A DNA stretch of 64,000 nucleotides, from positions 5,878,001-5,942,000 of the forward strand of contig NZ_CP048286.1 in NCBI RefSeq assembly GCF_010365285.1, written 5' to 3'. The DNA is from Paenibacillus rhizovicinus. Its GTDB lineage: Bacteria; Bacillota; Bacilli; Paenibacillales; Paenibacillaceae. Positions 17,401 to 25,821 of the stretch are shown piece by piece. A model generated the notes under the pieces. That model saw nothing but the letters and a program-made list of their open reading frames with translations, was not told the origin of the DNA and did no database searches. Position numbers and translations under genes: made by a program. Position 1 is the first letter of the stretch; each line of letters opens with the position of its first letter.

Positions 17401-20400
17401 CATCACGGTAACGGCGGCCAATAAGAACCCTGGCGTAGAAACGAGCAACATCGCATCCGTCAAGCTGATCAGCTACGGAGGCAAGATCGTAGATCAGAAG
17501 TCCTACCCTGTCGGAACCAGTAACGTGAATTACACCTATTCGATGACGGCGCCTGCTGCCGGTTATTACTTCGCGATCATCACGGACAACCAGGGCTTCG
17601 TAGCCGTTACCGCGCCGATCTGGCTCGGTTCAGCGCCGAAGGTCGGCATTACCTCGGTAGTCAACAGCGCGGTTATGCCTGTGACGACGGAAGCATTGAA
17701 TTTAACGACAAACTTCTTCAATAGCGAAAGCGCGCCTGTCACGCTTAAGTCGGTTTCTTATACGGTAGACGGAGATTCCGCGGCCGACAAAACGTATACG
17801 CTCGGTACTAGCATCGCGCCTTCCGGCGTCGCTGCGAATGTATTCAGCTATACGCCGTCGACTCCAGGAACCAAAACCGTCACGATCAATGCCGTGATTA
17901 CGGTGAACGGCGTCGATAAGACGTATACGACGACCAGCACGATGAAGGTCGTAGATATTAACGCCGTCTCTTATGTCGGGCTTGATGCCTCGCACGGCAA
18001 CGAGTACGTCAGCGGAGGAAGCTATCCGAATACGATGGCCAATATGATGACGCTCGCGGGGGCTAACAGCGTGAGAGTCGTACAATTGAACACGTCGGCG
18101 GAATTAATCGCCGCAACGAGCAATCCGAAATACAAAATGATCATCCTGAATGCGCCGTCAAGAAAAAGCGTTCCCGCATGGACGACTCCGGCGAATTACA
18201 CGGCGGAAGAAACCGCGGCGTTGAAAGCATTCTCGGAAAACGGCAACACGCTAGTCTTCGGAAATATCGCGGACTATGCGGAATCTGCCAACGCGGATCC
18301 GGCTTCGCCGAAGAAACATATGTCCGAGCTGCAGAACGACGTCCTGGCAGCCATCGGCTCGACGCTGCGCGAAGGCGACGATGAGGTAATGGACGACGTT
18401 ACGAACGGAGGCCAAGCCTACCGGTTGTATCCGACAGAGTTCAATATGGCGAATCCGTTGCTGCAGGGCGTCGTCGACGGACAAACCTACAGCCAATACT
18501 CAGGTTCTACCATCTATGCCGTAGACCCGGTGACCGGCGAGAGAACCTCCACGCTGCCGGCCACGGTCAGCCCGCTTGTGTTCGGTTTCCCGACCACGTA
18601 TTCGGCTGAAACCGATAATGACAACTTTGGATATGGATCGACGAAGAGTACGTTCCCATACGTGCTCGCCGGAACGAATAATTCGGATAAGGGACTCAAT
18701 AACGCACAAGGGCTTTATATTCCGAAATATGTGAATCCAAACAGCGAGGTTGCAACGAACCCAGAAGAAAAACTGCTGGCGGCATCCGAAACGGTCACGC
18801 ATGCGAACGGCACGACTTCGCTTGTCGTCGTTGCCGGCGGATCCTTCATGAGTAACTTCGAAATTTCGATCACGCAAGAGAATACCGCGACATTGCCGTA
18901 CGTCAATTACAATTTAATGGACAATCTTTATAAAACGGCTAATCCGCAGACGATCACAAGCATCGCCGATGCGAAGAATCTGCCGGATGGAACGGATGTT
19001 ACCATTGAAGCAACGGCGACGAGCGAGGTAAATACGCAAAGCGCGAATCCGGATGCAAACAAAGGCTTCTTCGACTCCATCTATGCGCAGGACGCATCGG
19101 GCGGCATCAATCTGTTCCCGGTTGCCTCAGGCATTCAGGAAGGACAAAAAGCAAGATTCACCGGTAAGATTACGCATTATCAAGGCGAAGTCGAATTGAC
19201 CGTCAGCAAAATCACGGTTTTGGATCCAAGCATCCATAAACTCGCGCCTACGACGCTCACGACATCGGCTTCCATGTCATCCGCTAATACGGGACTATTG
19301 GTGAAAACCGAAGGTGTCGTGTCCGATATTTACAAAGATACAGACGGAACAATCAATCAATTTACGATCGATGACGGCTCCGGACCTGCGATCGTATTCA
19401 TTAACGGCTACATCACAAGCGGGACAACGCTTCCGTTCGTTACAGACGGGGCAACAGTTTCCGTAGCCGGCTTGGCATCGATCGGCGAGGTTGTCAGCGA
19501 TTCGGACATGCATCCGAGAATCCGGGTCAGAGACCGATCCGAGATCGTGAATGGCACAGCAAGCAATACGCCGGATGTACTCGACTTGCAATTGGCCCAA
19601 TTCTACGCAAGCACCGGCAATTGGTATAATGCGGTCTACTACTACGAGCTGGCCATCAGCGGCGGAGACACCGGTCTTGATTCCGAGATGGGCGCAGCAG
19701 CGCAGCAGCTTCAACTGCAAGCCAAGAACCATATGGGAGCAGGGGAGTTCTCGCAGGCGTATGCGGACTATCAGCTTTTGTCCGCGAGTTCGGCCGTTCC
19801 TTCAGCCGTTCAAACCGATGCGACGCAAAGTCTCAGCACCAGCCCGAATATGGGCGAGGCTTGGTTCTACTACAATCAGAATAATCTCTACAACGCCGTG
19901 TACTACTTGAACGAAGAAGCGGTTAGCGGGAACGCTAGTACTGGTTGCGTCGCCTTGCTGGAATTTGTCGCAACGAAACTGCAAGAGAAGGCGCAAAGCG
20001 AGACGAAGCTAGGCGACTTTAGCGGCGCCTATATGGATTATCAATTGCTCGCTGCCAGCGCCGGCATTCCGGCAAGCATCAAGCAAGATTCGGCAAACAG
20101 CGTGAGCACGAGCGAAAACCTTGGCCAAGCTTGGTACTATCTTGACCAAAGAAATTGGTATAATGCCGTGTATTATTTGGCGCTCGAGTTACAGGCGAAC
20201 GCTAGCACAGGCGTATCCGCGATGATGGAATACGCAGCAACGCAGCTGCAACAGCAAGCACAAAGCGCAACGGCATCCCAAGGTTCGTTTACCGAGTCTT
20301 ATGGCGCTTACGATCTGCTGGCAAATACGGCAAATGTTCCTGCAAGCATCAAACTAGATGCCGGCAAGAGTATCGACGTTAGCGACAGCGACTACGGAAA

Positions 20401-20524
20401 CGCGCTTTGGTATTTGAATCAATCGGATTACGCCAATGCCAAGTACTATCTGCAGCAAGTTGCGGCAAAAGGTAATGACAGTACTGGTGTCAATGCACTG
20501 ATCACGTACGTGGACGGCAAATAA
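14483..20524 (+). CDS. Giant secreted multidomain protein with PHP (CehA/McbA-type) hydrolase domain
   Basis: 2013 residues with a signal peptide (cleavage near AFAAT, about 34). In order: a beta-sandwich region to about 230; a chitobiase-C-like YYTTDGTAP module (about 250-320); an OB-fold-like module (about 328-425); Ig-like strands; a PHP metallohydrolase from about 690 with HSHTVNSDG, IVTDHSNSF, LNHPG and NNGDNHKKGW as likely metal ligands; Ig-like and a GATase-like Rossmann segment (about 1155-1480); a second OB-like module (about 1490-1690); and three and a half 90-residue repeats carrying NWYNAVYYL to the C-terminus. ATG 14483 follows AAGGAG. It is followed by a small anchored protein and a GT2 synthase, so a role in surface polysaccharide is plausible. 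No SLH or sortase signal is visible. Confidence 0.85.
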   Translation: MKVFKKALWTIGLSGLLLVNSIVPTFTATTAFAATAVNDTINPPQAIAGKADITSWNLGALPSTANTTGDMSATSGYYNDASTLLQLYQGASPLKVTAGYSYSTSSLKNTGFSNPSYWMVKTSTKGFTGLVLNFMMYSAATGPRDFNTEWSTDGSAWNSFGNLNTTGYSVKNQNATPVNYGMALPASAENQDSLYIRFVKSSEYQTSGTNGGVVGNNINNIQLYGTKDAASTTPTVTATPDAANGILDVTPITLTNSDPNAQIYYTTDGTAPATTVSGSTKLYTAPITALSEGGFAGTSPFVVKAVAKSPTLISSDVVTLSFNQQTITSNADAKQLADKTDVWVKGIGTYLNGNTTLYIQDGMKAGSGITIFKSGADFSSYVGQEIYVHGKTSLYNGLMEIAPDAVDAAHIVVRNAAPTPVTPTKIMFSQLADRTYEGMLVAFDTVKLDAIAGTGTSYYNHTVSQAGVTATLRTKGISLAADTYVDITKSVPIYNNSVQVFSSNTADLVVASAPTVEFVTASEASGKAVPLHSKVTLATATAGATITYSLNGAASVTSAANSVDVTVDAFQNGTATIVVTASDGTYTTATQTFVYTQSKVANVVVSPGSSAITAATPLTFTSTTAGAAITYSLYKNSYSSTDGSLVGTADQSYTGPITLDASYFPVRIVAKATLANNVDSDPITYTYTAKKATGGEKNYYGSLHSHTVNSDGLGTLAEAYAYARDQGKFDFFIVTDHSNSFDTSTYDVTKDQNINDYNKTNAKWLDGKKAAADAATPNFVTDYGYEMTWSGGPGHMNTFNTTGFVSRNNATLNNKTNDGGLQTYYQMLEGTPGSISQLNHPGATFGNFADFGYHENAIDDKVTLVEAGNGEGAIGSGGYFRSVDQFILALDKGWHVAPTNNGDNHKKGWGTSNTAATVVYTNDFTLSGIYTALHERSVWSTENRDLDVTYHLSDGTDTYSMGAILDTPPATANITVTAANKNPGVETSNIASVKLISYGGKIVDQKSYPVGTSNVNYTYSMTAPAAGYYFAIITDNQGFVAVTAPIWLGSAPKVGITSVVNSAVMPVTTEALNLTTNFFNSESAPVTLKSVSYTVDGDSAADKTYTLGTSIAPSGVAANVFSYTPSTPGTKTVTINAVITVNGVDKTYTTTSTMKVVDINAVSYVGLDASHGNEYVSGGSYPNTMANMMTLAGANSVRVVQLNTSAELIAATSNPKYKMIILNAPSRKSVPAWTTPANYTAEETAALKAFSENGNTLVFGNIADYAESANADPASPKKHMSELQNDVLAAIGSTLREGDDEVMDDVTNGGQAYRLYPTEFNMANPLLQGVVDGQTYSQYSGSTIYAVDPVTGERTSTLPATVSPLVFGFPTTYSAETDNDNFGYGSTKSTFPYVLAGTNNSDKGLNNAQGLYIPKYVNPNSEVATNPEEKLLAASETVTHANGTTSLVVVAGGSFMSNFEISITQENTATLPYVNYNLMDNLYKTANPQTITSIADAKNLPDGTDVTIEATATSEVNTQSANPDANKGFFDSIYAQDASGGINLFPVASGIQEGQKARFTGKITHYQGEVELTVSKITVLDPSIHKLAPTTLTTSASMSSANTGLLVKTEGVVSDIYKDTDGTINQFTIDDGSGPAIVFINGYITSGTTLPFVTDGATVSVAGLASIGEVVSDSDMHPRIRVRDRSEIVNGTASNTPDVLDLQLAQFYASTGNWYNAVYYYELAISGGDTGLDSEMGAAAQQLQLQAKNHMGAGEFSQAYADYQLLSASSAVPSAVQTDATQSLSTSPNMGEAWFYYNQNNLYNAVYYLNEEAVSGNASTGCVALLEFVATKLQEKAQSETKLGDFSGAYMDYQLLAASAGIPASIKQDSANSVSTSENLGQAWYYLDQRNWYNAVYYLALELQANASTGVSAMMEYAATQLQQQAQSATASQGSFTESYGAYDLLANTANVPASIKLDAGKSIDVSDSDYGNALWYLNQSDYANAKYYLQQVAAKGNDSTGVNALITYVDGK

Positions 20525-20635
20525 GTTACGTTTACAACAGGTCTCTCCGGGCTGAGGGAAGGAGCCGCCATGTGCAGCGACTTTCCTCGGCCAAGAGAGA
20601 GCTTACTAGAAGGACTAAGGAAGGCTGGGAAATTG

Positions 20636-21136
20636 ATGCATTCAGAAGAAATGACTGCCAGAAGAACACTCAAAACAGGCAAAGGCTTCTTAGCCGTGAT
20701 GTCGATCGTATTGTCCATGTTTGTATTTGCTTTCTTCGGGTGGAATCAAACGGAAGTCGAAGCTAGCGGAACCGTGCAAACGACGAAAGATAACGTTATT
20801 GTTACGGGGAATGTCAAGAACAGTAAAGGCCAGCCGATCGCGAATGTACTCGTCAAAATCCTCGTGCAATCCTACGTCCTGGACAAAAAAACAAACAAGC
20901 ACGTTTACGTATGGGTAACGGCAGGCAAGGCTTTAACGGACAGCAAAGGCCAGTACGGCGCCCATGTACAGAGACCGGCTACCGGTTTGATGAAGGCGGA
21001 ATGGGTACGCAAGGGAACGACGAATCCCGTGCTCGTCAAAACATTCAACATTAAGAAGAGCAGCAGCAAATTCGCTTTCGATTTAAAAACGACCAACTCC
21101 TTCAATCCGCTTGCGACCATTGGATTTAGTTACTAA
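20636..21136 (+). CDS. Small membrane-anchored carboxypeptidase-regulatory-like protein
   Basis: About 166 residues: a basic N-terminus, one hydrophobic segment (KGFLAVMSIVLSMFVFAFFGW), then a beta-sandwich resembling the carboxypeptidase regulatory fold (VIVTGNVKNSKGQPIANVLVKI...TDSKGQYGA) seen in many secreted proteins. ATG 20636 is preferred over the upstream frame start at 20570 because AAGGAAGG lies just before it and it brings the anchor to the N-terminus. It lies 111 bases after the giant PHP protein and 17 bases before the glycosyltransferase, so all three are probably one operon. Function unknown; perhaps an accessory of polysaccharide synthesis or export. Confidence 0.65.
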   Translation: MHSEEMTARRTLKTGKGFLAVMSIVLSMFVFAFFGWNQTEVEASGTVQTTKDNVIVTGNVKNSKGQPIANVLVKILVQSYVLDKKTNKHVYVWVTAGKALTDSKGQYGAHVQRPATGLMKAEWVRKGTTNPVLVKTFNIKKSSSKFAFDLKTTNSFNPLATIGFSY

Positions 21137-21153
21137 CGAAAGGCGGAAGCACA

Positions 21154-22440
21154 TTGTCTTTTAACGCGGATATTTTCTTTGTTTTCTTCGGCTTGCTGTC
21201 TTTGTACTATTTGATCATGTATTTACTATCGTTCAAAAAGTTCAACACGCCGGCATCCGATCATAACGAGCTTGGATTTGTATTATTCGTACCGGCTCTG
21301 AACGAGGCCAAAGTCATTGGCGATACATGCGCGCAGTTGAACACGCTTCATGCGCGTTTGCATGTCGTGGTAATAAACGACGGTTCCGACGATGGTACCG
21401 GCAATGTGGTGCGGGGCTACGAAGGGGATCGTATTCACCTGTTCGAACGCAAGGCGCCAGAAGCCCGGCAAGGGAAAGGCATGGCCCTTAATATGGCCTA
21501 CGCATGGGCGCAAACGCAATTCAAAACGTGGTTCCCGGATTTGCGCGACGATCAGATTATCGTCGGCGTAACGGATGCGGATGTCTTCTTGCATCAGAAC
21601 GTCATCACCGAGGTTGCTTCGACCTTTCAATCGGCGTCTGACGTTGGAGCCGTGCAAGTTCCGGTATCGATTAAAGGCGCGAACGAAAATCTGTGGCTGC
21701 TCATGCAAGATATCGAATTCCAGGCCTTCTTCCTCTTTATTCAAAAAGCGCGCAATTGGATTTCTTCGGTCGCAATGGGAGGTAATGGGCAGTTCACCCG
21801 CTATAGCGCGATGAAAACTTTAGGTAACCGGCCGTGGACGCGTGCCTTGACCGAGGATATCGACTTGGGCTTGGCATTGACGGGCCAAGGCCATCGCATC
21901 TGCTTTACGGGCAAGACGCCTGTGGTCCAACATGGCTTAACCAGCTTCTATCGCCTATTGAAGCAGCGTTCGCGTTGGGTCCAAGGCCACTATCAAGTAT
22001 GGAAACGGCTAGGATCGTTGTGGCGCAGCGAAAGCCGATTGATTACCAAAGTGGATTCCACGCTTTACTTGATGATGATCGTCATTCCTTTGGTACTTGC
22101 CGCGAACTATGCATTAGGCATTGCTTCCATGTTCGGTTGGGTCCGCGTCGACAGCGACTTGATGTTCTGGCTTCATGGCTTCGGCAGTTGGGTTCCGTCA
22201 ACCGTTCAGATGGTTCTGGGATTCTCGATTCAACTCATCTTCTTACCGTCCTATACCCGGGTCACCAATATCAAGATTCCATGGTATGTTGCGCCTGGAT
22301 TAATGGCTACCTTCTCCATTTACACGGCGGCCATATGGATTCTAGCGTCAGTTATCGCTTTCTACCGAATGGCAACGGGCAAATGGGGCTGGATCAAAAC
22401 AGAGCGCGAGGCGATTTCGACAAGCAAGGTCTCCATATAG
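21154..22440 (+). CDS. Processive family 2 glycosyltransferase, membrane-bound
   Basis: 428 residues, BcsA/IcaA/HasA-like. An N-terminal membrane helix (about 4-26), a GT-A domain with VPALNEAKVIG, VVINDGSDDGT, TDADV, the acceptor-side TEDIDLG and the QRSRWVQG (QxxRW) motif of processive synthases, and three C-terminal membrane helices. It likely polymerises a cell-surface polysaccharide from a nucleotide sugar and helps extrude it; no PilZ domain is present, so no direct c-di-GMP control is visible. TTG 21154 has an AAAGGCGG site upstream. The three-gene unit ends at the hairpin at 22489. Confidence 0.9.
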   Translation: MSFNADIFFVFFGLLSLYYLIMYLLSFKKFNTPASDHNELGFVLFVPALNEAKVIGDTCAQLNTLHARLHVVVINDGSDDGTGNVVRGYEGDRIHLFERKAPEARQGKGMALNMAYAWAQTQFKTWFPDLRDDQIIVGVTDADVFLHQNVITEVASTFQSASDVGAVQVPVSIKGANENLWLLMQDIEFQAFFLFIQKARNWISSVAMGGNGQFTRYSAMKTLGNRPWTRALTEDIDLGLALTGQGHRICFTGKTPVVQHGLTSFYRLLKQRSRWVQGHYQVWKRLGSLWRSESRLITKVDSTLYLMMIVIPLVLAANYALGIASMFGWVRVDSDLMFWLHGFGSWVPSTVQMVLGFSIQLIFLPSYTRVTNIKIPWYVAPGLMATFSIYTAAIWILASVIAFYRMATGKWGWIKTEREAISTSKVSI

Positions 22441-22488
22441 GAACATAAGGAAGATGCATTGGGAACATGCATAGGGAAGATGCATACA

Positions 22489-22530
22489 AATCTCGCTGAA
22501 TGAGGAACGCTCGTTCAAGCGGGATTTTTT
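22489..22530 (+). terminator. Terminator after the glycosyltransferase
   Basis: AATCTCGCT and AGCGGGATT arms (with G-U pairs) around a loop, ending in T6. A second small perfect hairpin, AGCCGCATATGCGGCT at 22538-22553, follows. Confidence 0.75.
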
Positions 22531-22563
22531 AATCGGCAGCCGCATATGCGGCTGTCTGCTTTA

Positions 22564-22593
22564 TTGTGCAAGTTAAGGTGCATCGACTAAACT
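22564..22593 (+). promoter_or_regulatory. Putative promoter of the oxidoreductase gene
   Basis: TTGTGC at 22564-22569 and TAAACT at 22588-22593, 18 bases apart, 37 bases before the start; the -35 block matches the tRNA-Ala promoter. Confidence 0.4.
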
Positions 22594-22629
22594 AAATAAT
22601 AGCATTGGAGAACTAGGGGGGGATTCAGG

Positions 22630-23709
22630 ATGGCGGTGAAGTTCAGCATTATCGGCGGAGCGGGCTTTCGGGCCCAATATTATTTGCGAATCGCCCAAGC
22701 ATTGCCGGAACGGTTTCAAGTCAGCGGCATGATTGTAAGAGACGCGACTAAAGGAAGGGATATGGAAACGCAGTGGGGCGTTGCCACCTACCGGAGCCTT
22801 GAACAGCTGCTGGCCAAGGAAAAGCCGGATTTTGTCGTCGTTTCCGTAAGCTGGTCCGAATGCGCTGAATATTTGATCCGCTTGGCGGAGCTGGGGATTC
22901 CGGCGTTGTCCGAAACGCCGCCCGCGCCCGACCTGCGGGGGCTTGAGCTTCTATATGAGAAACTGACTCTGAATCATGCCAAGGTTCAAGTAGCGGAACA
23001 ATACCCGTTCTATCCGCATCAGGAAGCACGACTGGCCCTCATTCGCTCGGGAAGATTGGGGAGAATCACGGAGACGACCGTCTCGATCTCGCATCTGTAT
23101 CATGCCGTTAGCTTGATGAGAAAGATGCTGGGCGTTACCTTCGAAGAGGTCAACATACGGGCGATGCGGTTCGAGTCTCAATGGGTGAACGGTCCTACGC
23201 GCAGCGGTCCTCCGACGACGGATAACCGGATCCCGATGCAAAGAGATTTGGCTTGGCTGGATTTCGGCGATCGTCTGGGCATTTACGATTTCACCCAGAA
23301 TCAGCACCGTTCGTGGGTCCGTTCGAATCACTTGTCCGTAAGAGGGGAGCGTGGAGAAATCTTCGATAATCGCATTCTGATTCAGCAGGAGGATTGCACG
23401 CCGCTGCAGTTGGAGCTGAAGCGCCTTAATCGAGGAGAGTTGGAAAATGCGGAGGGCTATTATCTGAAGGGCATTATTTGCGGGGAACGATGGGTCTATG
23501 AGAATCCGTTTGCTCCTGCCAGACTTTACGATGATGAAATCGCCATAGCGACTTGCTTGCAGAGAATGGCCGACTATACGTTTGGCGGTCCTAGCTTTTA
23601 TAGTTTGGAAGAGGCTTCGCAGGATCATTACTTGGGTATGATGATCGAGAAAGCGATTGAAACGGGCGAAACGATCACGGCCGGGCGTCGGATTTGGGGG
23701 ATGGGCTGA
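22630..23709 (+). CDS. Gfo/Idh/MocA-family oxidoreductase
   Basis: 359 residues: N-terminal NAD(P)-binding fold (FSIIGGAGFRAQYYLRIAQALPE, a GxGxxG variant), a mid-domain ETPPAP segment where the family has EKP, so the usual catalytic Lys of EKP is replaced by Thr-Pro, and a C-terminal alpha/beta substrate domain. Family members oxidise or reduce sugars and cyclitols. The missing Lys suggests altered chemistry or a non-dehydrogenase role. Start ATG 22630 follows a GGGGGGG ribosome site. Stand-alone gene with its own promoter-like site. Confidence 0.85.
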   Translation: MAVKFSIIGGAGFRAQYYLRIAQALPERFQVSGMIVRDATKGRDMETQWGVATYRSLEQLLAKEKPDFVVVSVSWSECAEYLIRLAELGIPALSETPPAPDLRGLELLYEKLTLNHAKVQVAEQYPFYPHQEARLALIRSGRLGRITETTVSISHLYHAVSLMRKMLGVTFEEVNIRAMRFESQWVNGPTRSGPPTTDNRIPMQRDLAWLDFGDRLGIYDFTQNQHRSWVRSNHLSVRGERGEIFDNRILIQQEDCTPLQLELKRLNRGELENAEGYYLKGIICGERWVYENPFAPARLYDDEIAIATCLQRMADYTFGGPSFYSLEEASQDHYLGMMIEKAIETGETITAGRRIWGMG

Positions 23710-23713
23710 ATAA

Positions 23714-23742
23714 TTGACTTTCGCGTAACCTCTGCTCATAAT
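23714..23742 (+). promoter_or_regulatory. Promoter of the TetR gene
   Basis: TTGACT at 23714-23719 and CATAAT at 23737-23742 with 17-base spacing, just after the oxidoreductase stop. Confidence 0.55.
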
Positions 23743-23797
23743 CAAACATAGCGTAATCAACCCATTCAGGAAATATCATATACGAGAGGTAGATACT

Positions 23798-24388
23798 ATG
23801 GAGCTCCGCAACAGAATTCTGGCAGCGGCCGAGCAAGTCATTCTAGTTAACGGTTTGTCCAAAACGACCACGAAAGAAATTGCCCGGATCGCCGGTTGTT
23901 CCGAAGGCTCGTTGTATAACCATTTTCAAAGCAAAGAAGATCTCTTCATGCAAGTGATGAAAGGGCATTTGCATGGTTTTCTTGAGGTGCTGTTCAAGTT
24001 GAACGGGCATCGTGGCACACGTACCGTGAGAGAAAATCTTGCGGAAGTGGCGCGCGGAGCGTTGGATTATTTTCTGCTGTCCATATTAATCACGGCATCC
24101 ATGTTCACCGAACCCGGATTTCTGGCCCGCCATCGGGAAGGGTTTCAGGAGCGCAACGAGGGGCCGCACCGCGCGAACGAAATCGTAACGGCTTACGTTC
24201 GCGCCGAACAGAAGCTTGGAAGGGTGAATGCCCGCGTGAATCCCCGCAGCGTTGCGGATTTGCTGCTTGGCGGATGTTTTCAGCATGCGTTTCACTTGCA
24301 ATTCCTGGGGAAAGAGGAGCCGGAAGAGGCTCGTGTTCAGTTCGTGGAGCAGCTCTTGATGACGCTTATGATAGGACTGGATGCTTGA
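23798..24388 (+). CDS. TetR/AcrR-family regulator
   Basis: 196 residues. The N-terminal helix-turn-helix is clear (ILAAAEQVILVNGLSKTTT, EIARIAGCSEGSLYNHFQSKEDLF), followed by a ligand domain without recognisable subfamily. It has its own promoter and lies 268 bases before a membrane protein/NAD(P)-binding pair. Two TGAGT...ACTCA palindromes in that gap are the likely operators, so it probably represses the downstream pair. Confidence 0.93.
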   Translation: MELRNRILAAAEQVILVNGLSKTTTKEIARIAGCSEGSLYNHFQSKEDLFMQVMKGHLHGFLEVLFKLNGHRGTRTVRENLAEVARGALDYFLLSILITASMFTEPGFLARHREGFQERNEGPHRANEIVTAYVRAEQKLGRVNARVNPRSVADLLLGGCFQHAFHLQFLGKEEPEEARVQFVEQLLMTLMIGLDA

Positions 24389-24457
24389 ACCAGTCCGAAA
24401 TAAGCCCGGTGCGGCCTAGTACAAGGGCAGATGGAAAACGGATGTTTCAGATTCTTC

Positions 24458-24504
24458 TTGACAATAGGGGATGCCCTTGAATAATATAAGTGAGTACCCA
24501 CTCA
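24458..24504 (+). promoter_or_regulatory. TetR-controlled promoter with operator 1
   Basis: TTGACA at 24458-24463 and an AT-rich -10 (ATAATAT, about 24481-24487) are followed at once by the palindrome TGAGTACCCACTCA (24491-24504), a position where a bound repressor would block initiation. Confidence 0.65.
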
Positions 24505-24553
24505 TTAATGATTAGAGGTAAGCAACGGCGTATGAATATTTTTTTGAACCATT

Positions 24554-24573
24554 ATGAGTGTGTGCTCACTCAT
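24554..24573. promoter_or_regulatory. Second TetR-type operator
   Basis: ATGAGTGTGTGCTCACTCAT, seven-base perfect arms, shares the TGAGT/ACTCA half-sites of operator 1, 63 bases upstream. Confidence 0.6.
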
Positions 24574-24656
24574 ATCTGTCGTCGTTTTTCTCTGTCATGT
24601 AAATATAGAGAGTGGGTCATCGCAAGTGACAAGAATTAAAAAAAGGAGCATGAGAA

Positions 24657-25094
24657 ATGGCGAATCAAAAGAATCTGCAAGCAAGTCCATCCGAAATGCA
24701 AAGTTCCGCCAACGCAGGCAAAGCACTGTCGATTCTGATGTGGACGGCACGGATTTTCGCGATGACCATCCTGGCGCAAGTATTTATTGCCGGGCTTGCG
24801 ATGTTCGTGGATTCGGCAGACTGGGTTGCACATACGAACTTTGCCCGCGTATTTATCGTTTTTCCAGTCCTCATTATTCTGCTATCGTTCATGGCGCGTC
24901 TTCCGGTCTCGTATCGGTTGAAGGGGATTCAACTGTTGGTTATGGTGATATTGATGTTTGTCACCGCGGATCTGTCGTCGCAGATCGGGTTCCTGTCCGC
25001 GCTTCATCCGGTGATCGCGATCGGGATGTTTTGGAGCGCGATGACGCTAGCCAGGCAGTCTGCAATGAACCGCAAGGCAGGTGAAACCAGATGA
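24657..25094 (+). CDS. DUF6220-like four-helix membrane protein
   Basis: 145 residues: a polar N-terminus of about 30 residues, then four hydrophobic segments (about 32-52, 66-83, 92-107, 112-128). The arrangement and HP.IA.GMFW near the C-terminus fit the DUF6220 family of unknown function. A GGAGCATGAGAA site precedes ATG 24657. Its stop overlaps the start of the next gene (ATGA). Both probably form a unit repressed by the upstream TetR protein. Confidence 0.7.
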   Translation: MANQKNLQASPSEMQSSANAGKALSILMWTARIFAMTILAQVFIAGLAMFVDSADWVAHTNFARVFIVFPVLIILLSFMARLPVSYRLKGIQLLVMVILMFVTADLSSQIGFLSALHPVIAIGMFWSAMTLARQSAMNRKAGETR

Positions 25095-25792
25095 ACATCG
25101 TGATTTTCGGCGCCAATGGACCAACGGGAAGGTTGTTGACGGAGCAAGCGCTGGCGGAAGGACATTCGGTGACCGCAGTCACCCGCCATCCGGATCGATT
25201 CCTGCTGCAGCACGCGCAGCTGCGGGTCATGCGTGGAGACGTGTTCAATCTGTCTGAGGTAGAAAGCGCGGTAGCCGGACAAGATGCCGTACTTTCGACA
25301 CTCGGCGTTCCATTCAGCAAGCAGCCCATTCATGTCTATTCGCAGGGGATCGGTCATATCCTTCAGGCGATGAACCGGTCCGGTGTTCGCCGTCTCGTAT
25401 GCGTAAGTTCCAGCGCGACGGAGCCGCATGCCGACCCTCAGGGAGGTTTCTTCTTCGAGAAGATCGTGCAGCCGCTCATCGTCAATACCATAGGCAAGAA
25501 CTTGTATGCGGATATGAGGCGGATGGAGAAGACGGTGAGGGACAGCGAGATGGATTGGACGATTGTCCGCCCATCCGGTCTCTTTGAAACAGAGAGCGTA
25601 ACCCCCTATGAACTAGCCGAAAATCACATTAAAGGCAGGTTCACTTCCAGGGCGGATTTGGCGAATTGCATGCTCCGGCAGCTATCAAGCGATCGCTATG
25701 TGCAGAAGATAGCTGCGGTGGCAACGGTTGCCGTGCAGCCGAGCATGCTCAAGCTGATTATGAGGGAAGCGTTCCAGAGCAAGCATAAGTAG
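25091..25792 (+). CDS. NAD(P)-binding protein, NmrA/atypical SDR type
   Basis: 233 residues with MNIVIFGANGPTGRLLTEQAL, the GxxGxxG dinucleotide motif of atypical short-chain dehydrogenases, VMRGDVFN, DAVLSTLG and a YADMRRME segment in which the Tyr-xxx-Lys active site is not evident. Such proteins act as NAD(P)H sensors or flavin/quinone reductase-like enzymes. Four-base overlap with the membrane protein gene shows co-translation; together with TetR this looks like a stress- or xenobiotic-responsive unit, which is inference. Confidence 0.85.
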   Translation: MNIVIFGANGPTGRLLTEQALAEGHSVTAVTRHPDRFLLQHAQLRVMRGDVFNLSEVESAVAGQDAVLSTLGVPFSKQPIHVYSQGIGHILQAMNRSGVRRLVCVSSSATEPHADPQGGFFFEKIVQPLIVNTIGKNLYADMRRMEKTVRDSEMDWTIVRPSGLFETESVTPYELAENHIKGRFTSRADLANCMLRQLSSDRYVQKIAAVATVAVQPSMLKLIMREAFQSKHK

Positions 25793-25821
25793 TGAGGTCA
25801 GGTTATCTGGGCCTCAATGGA

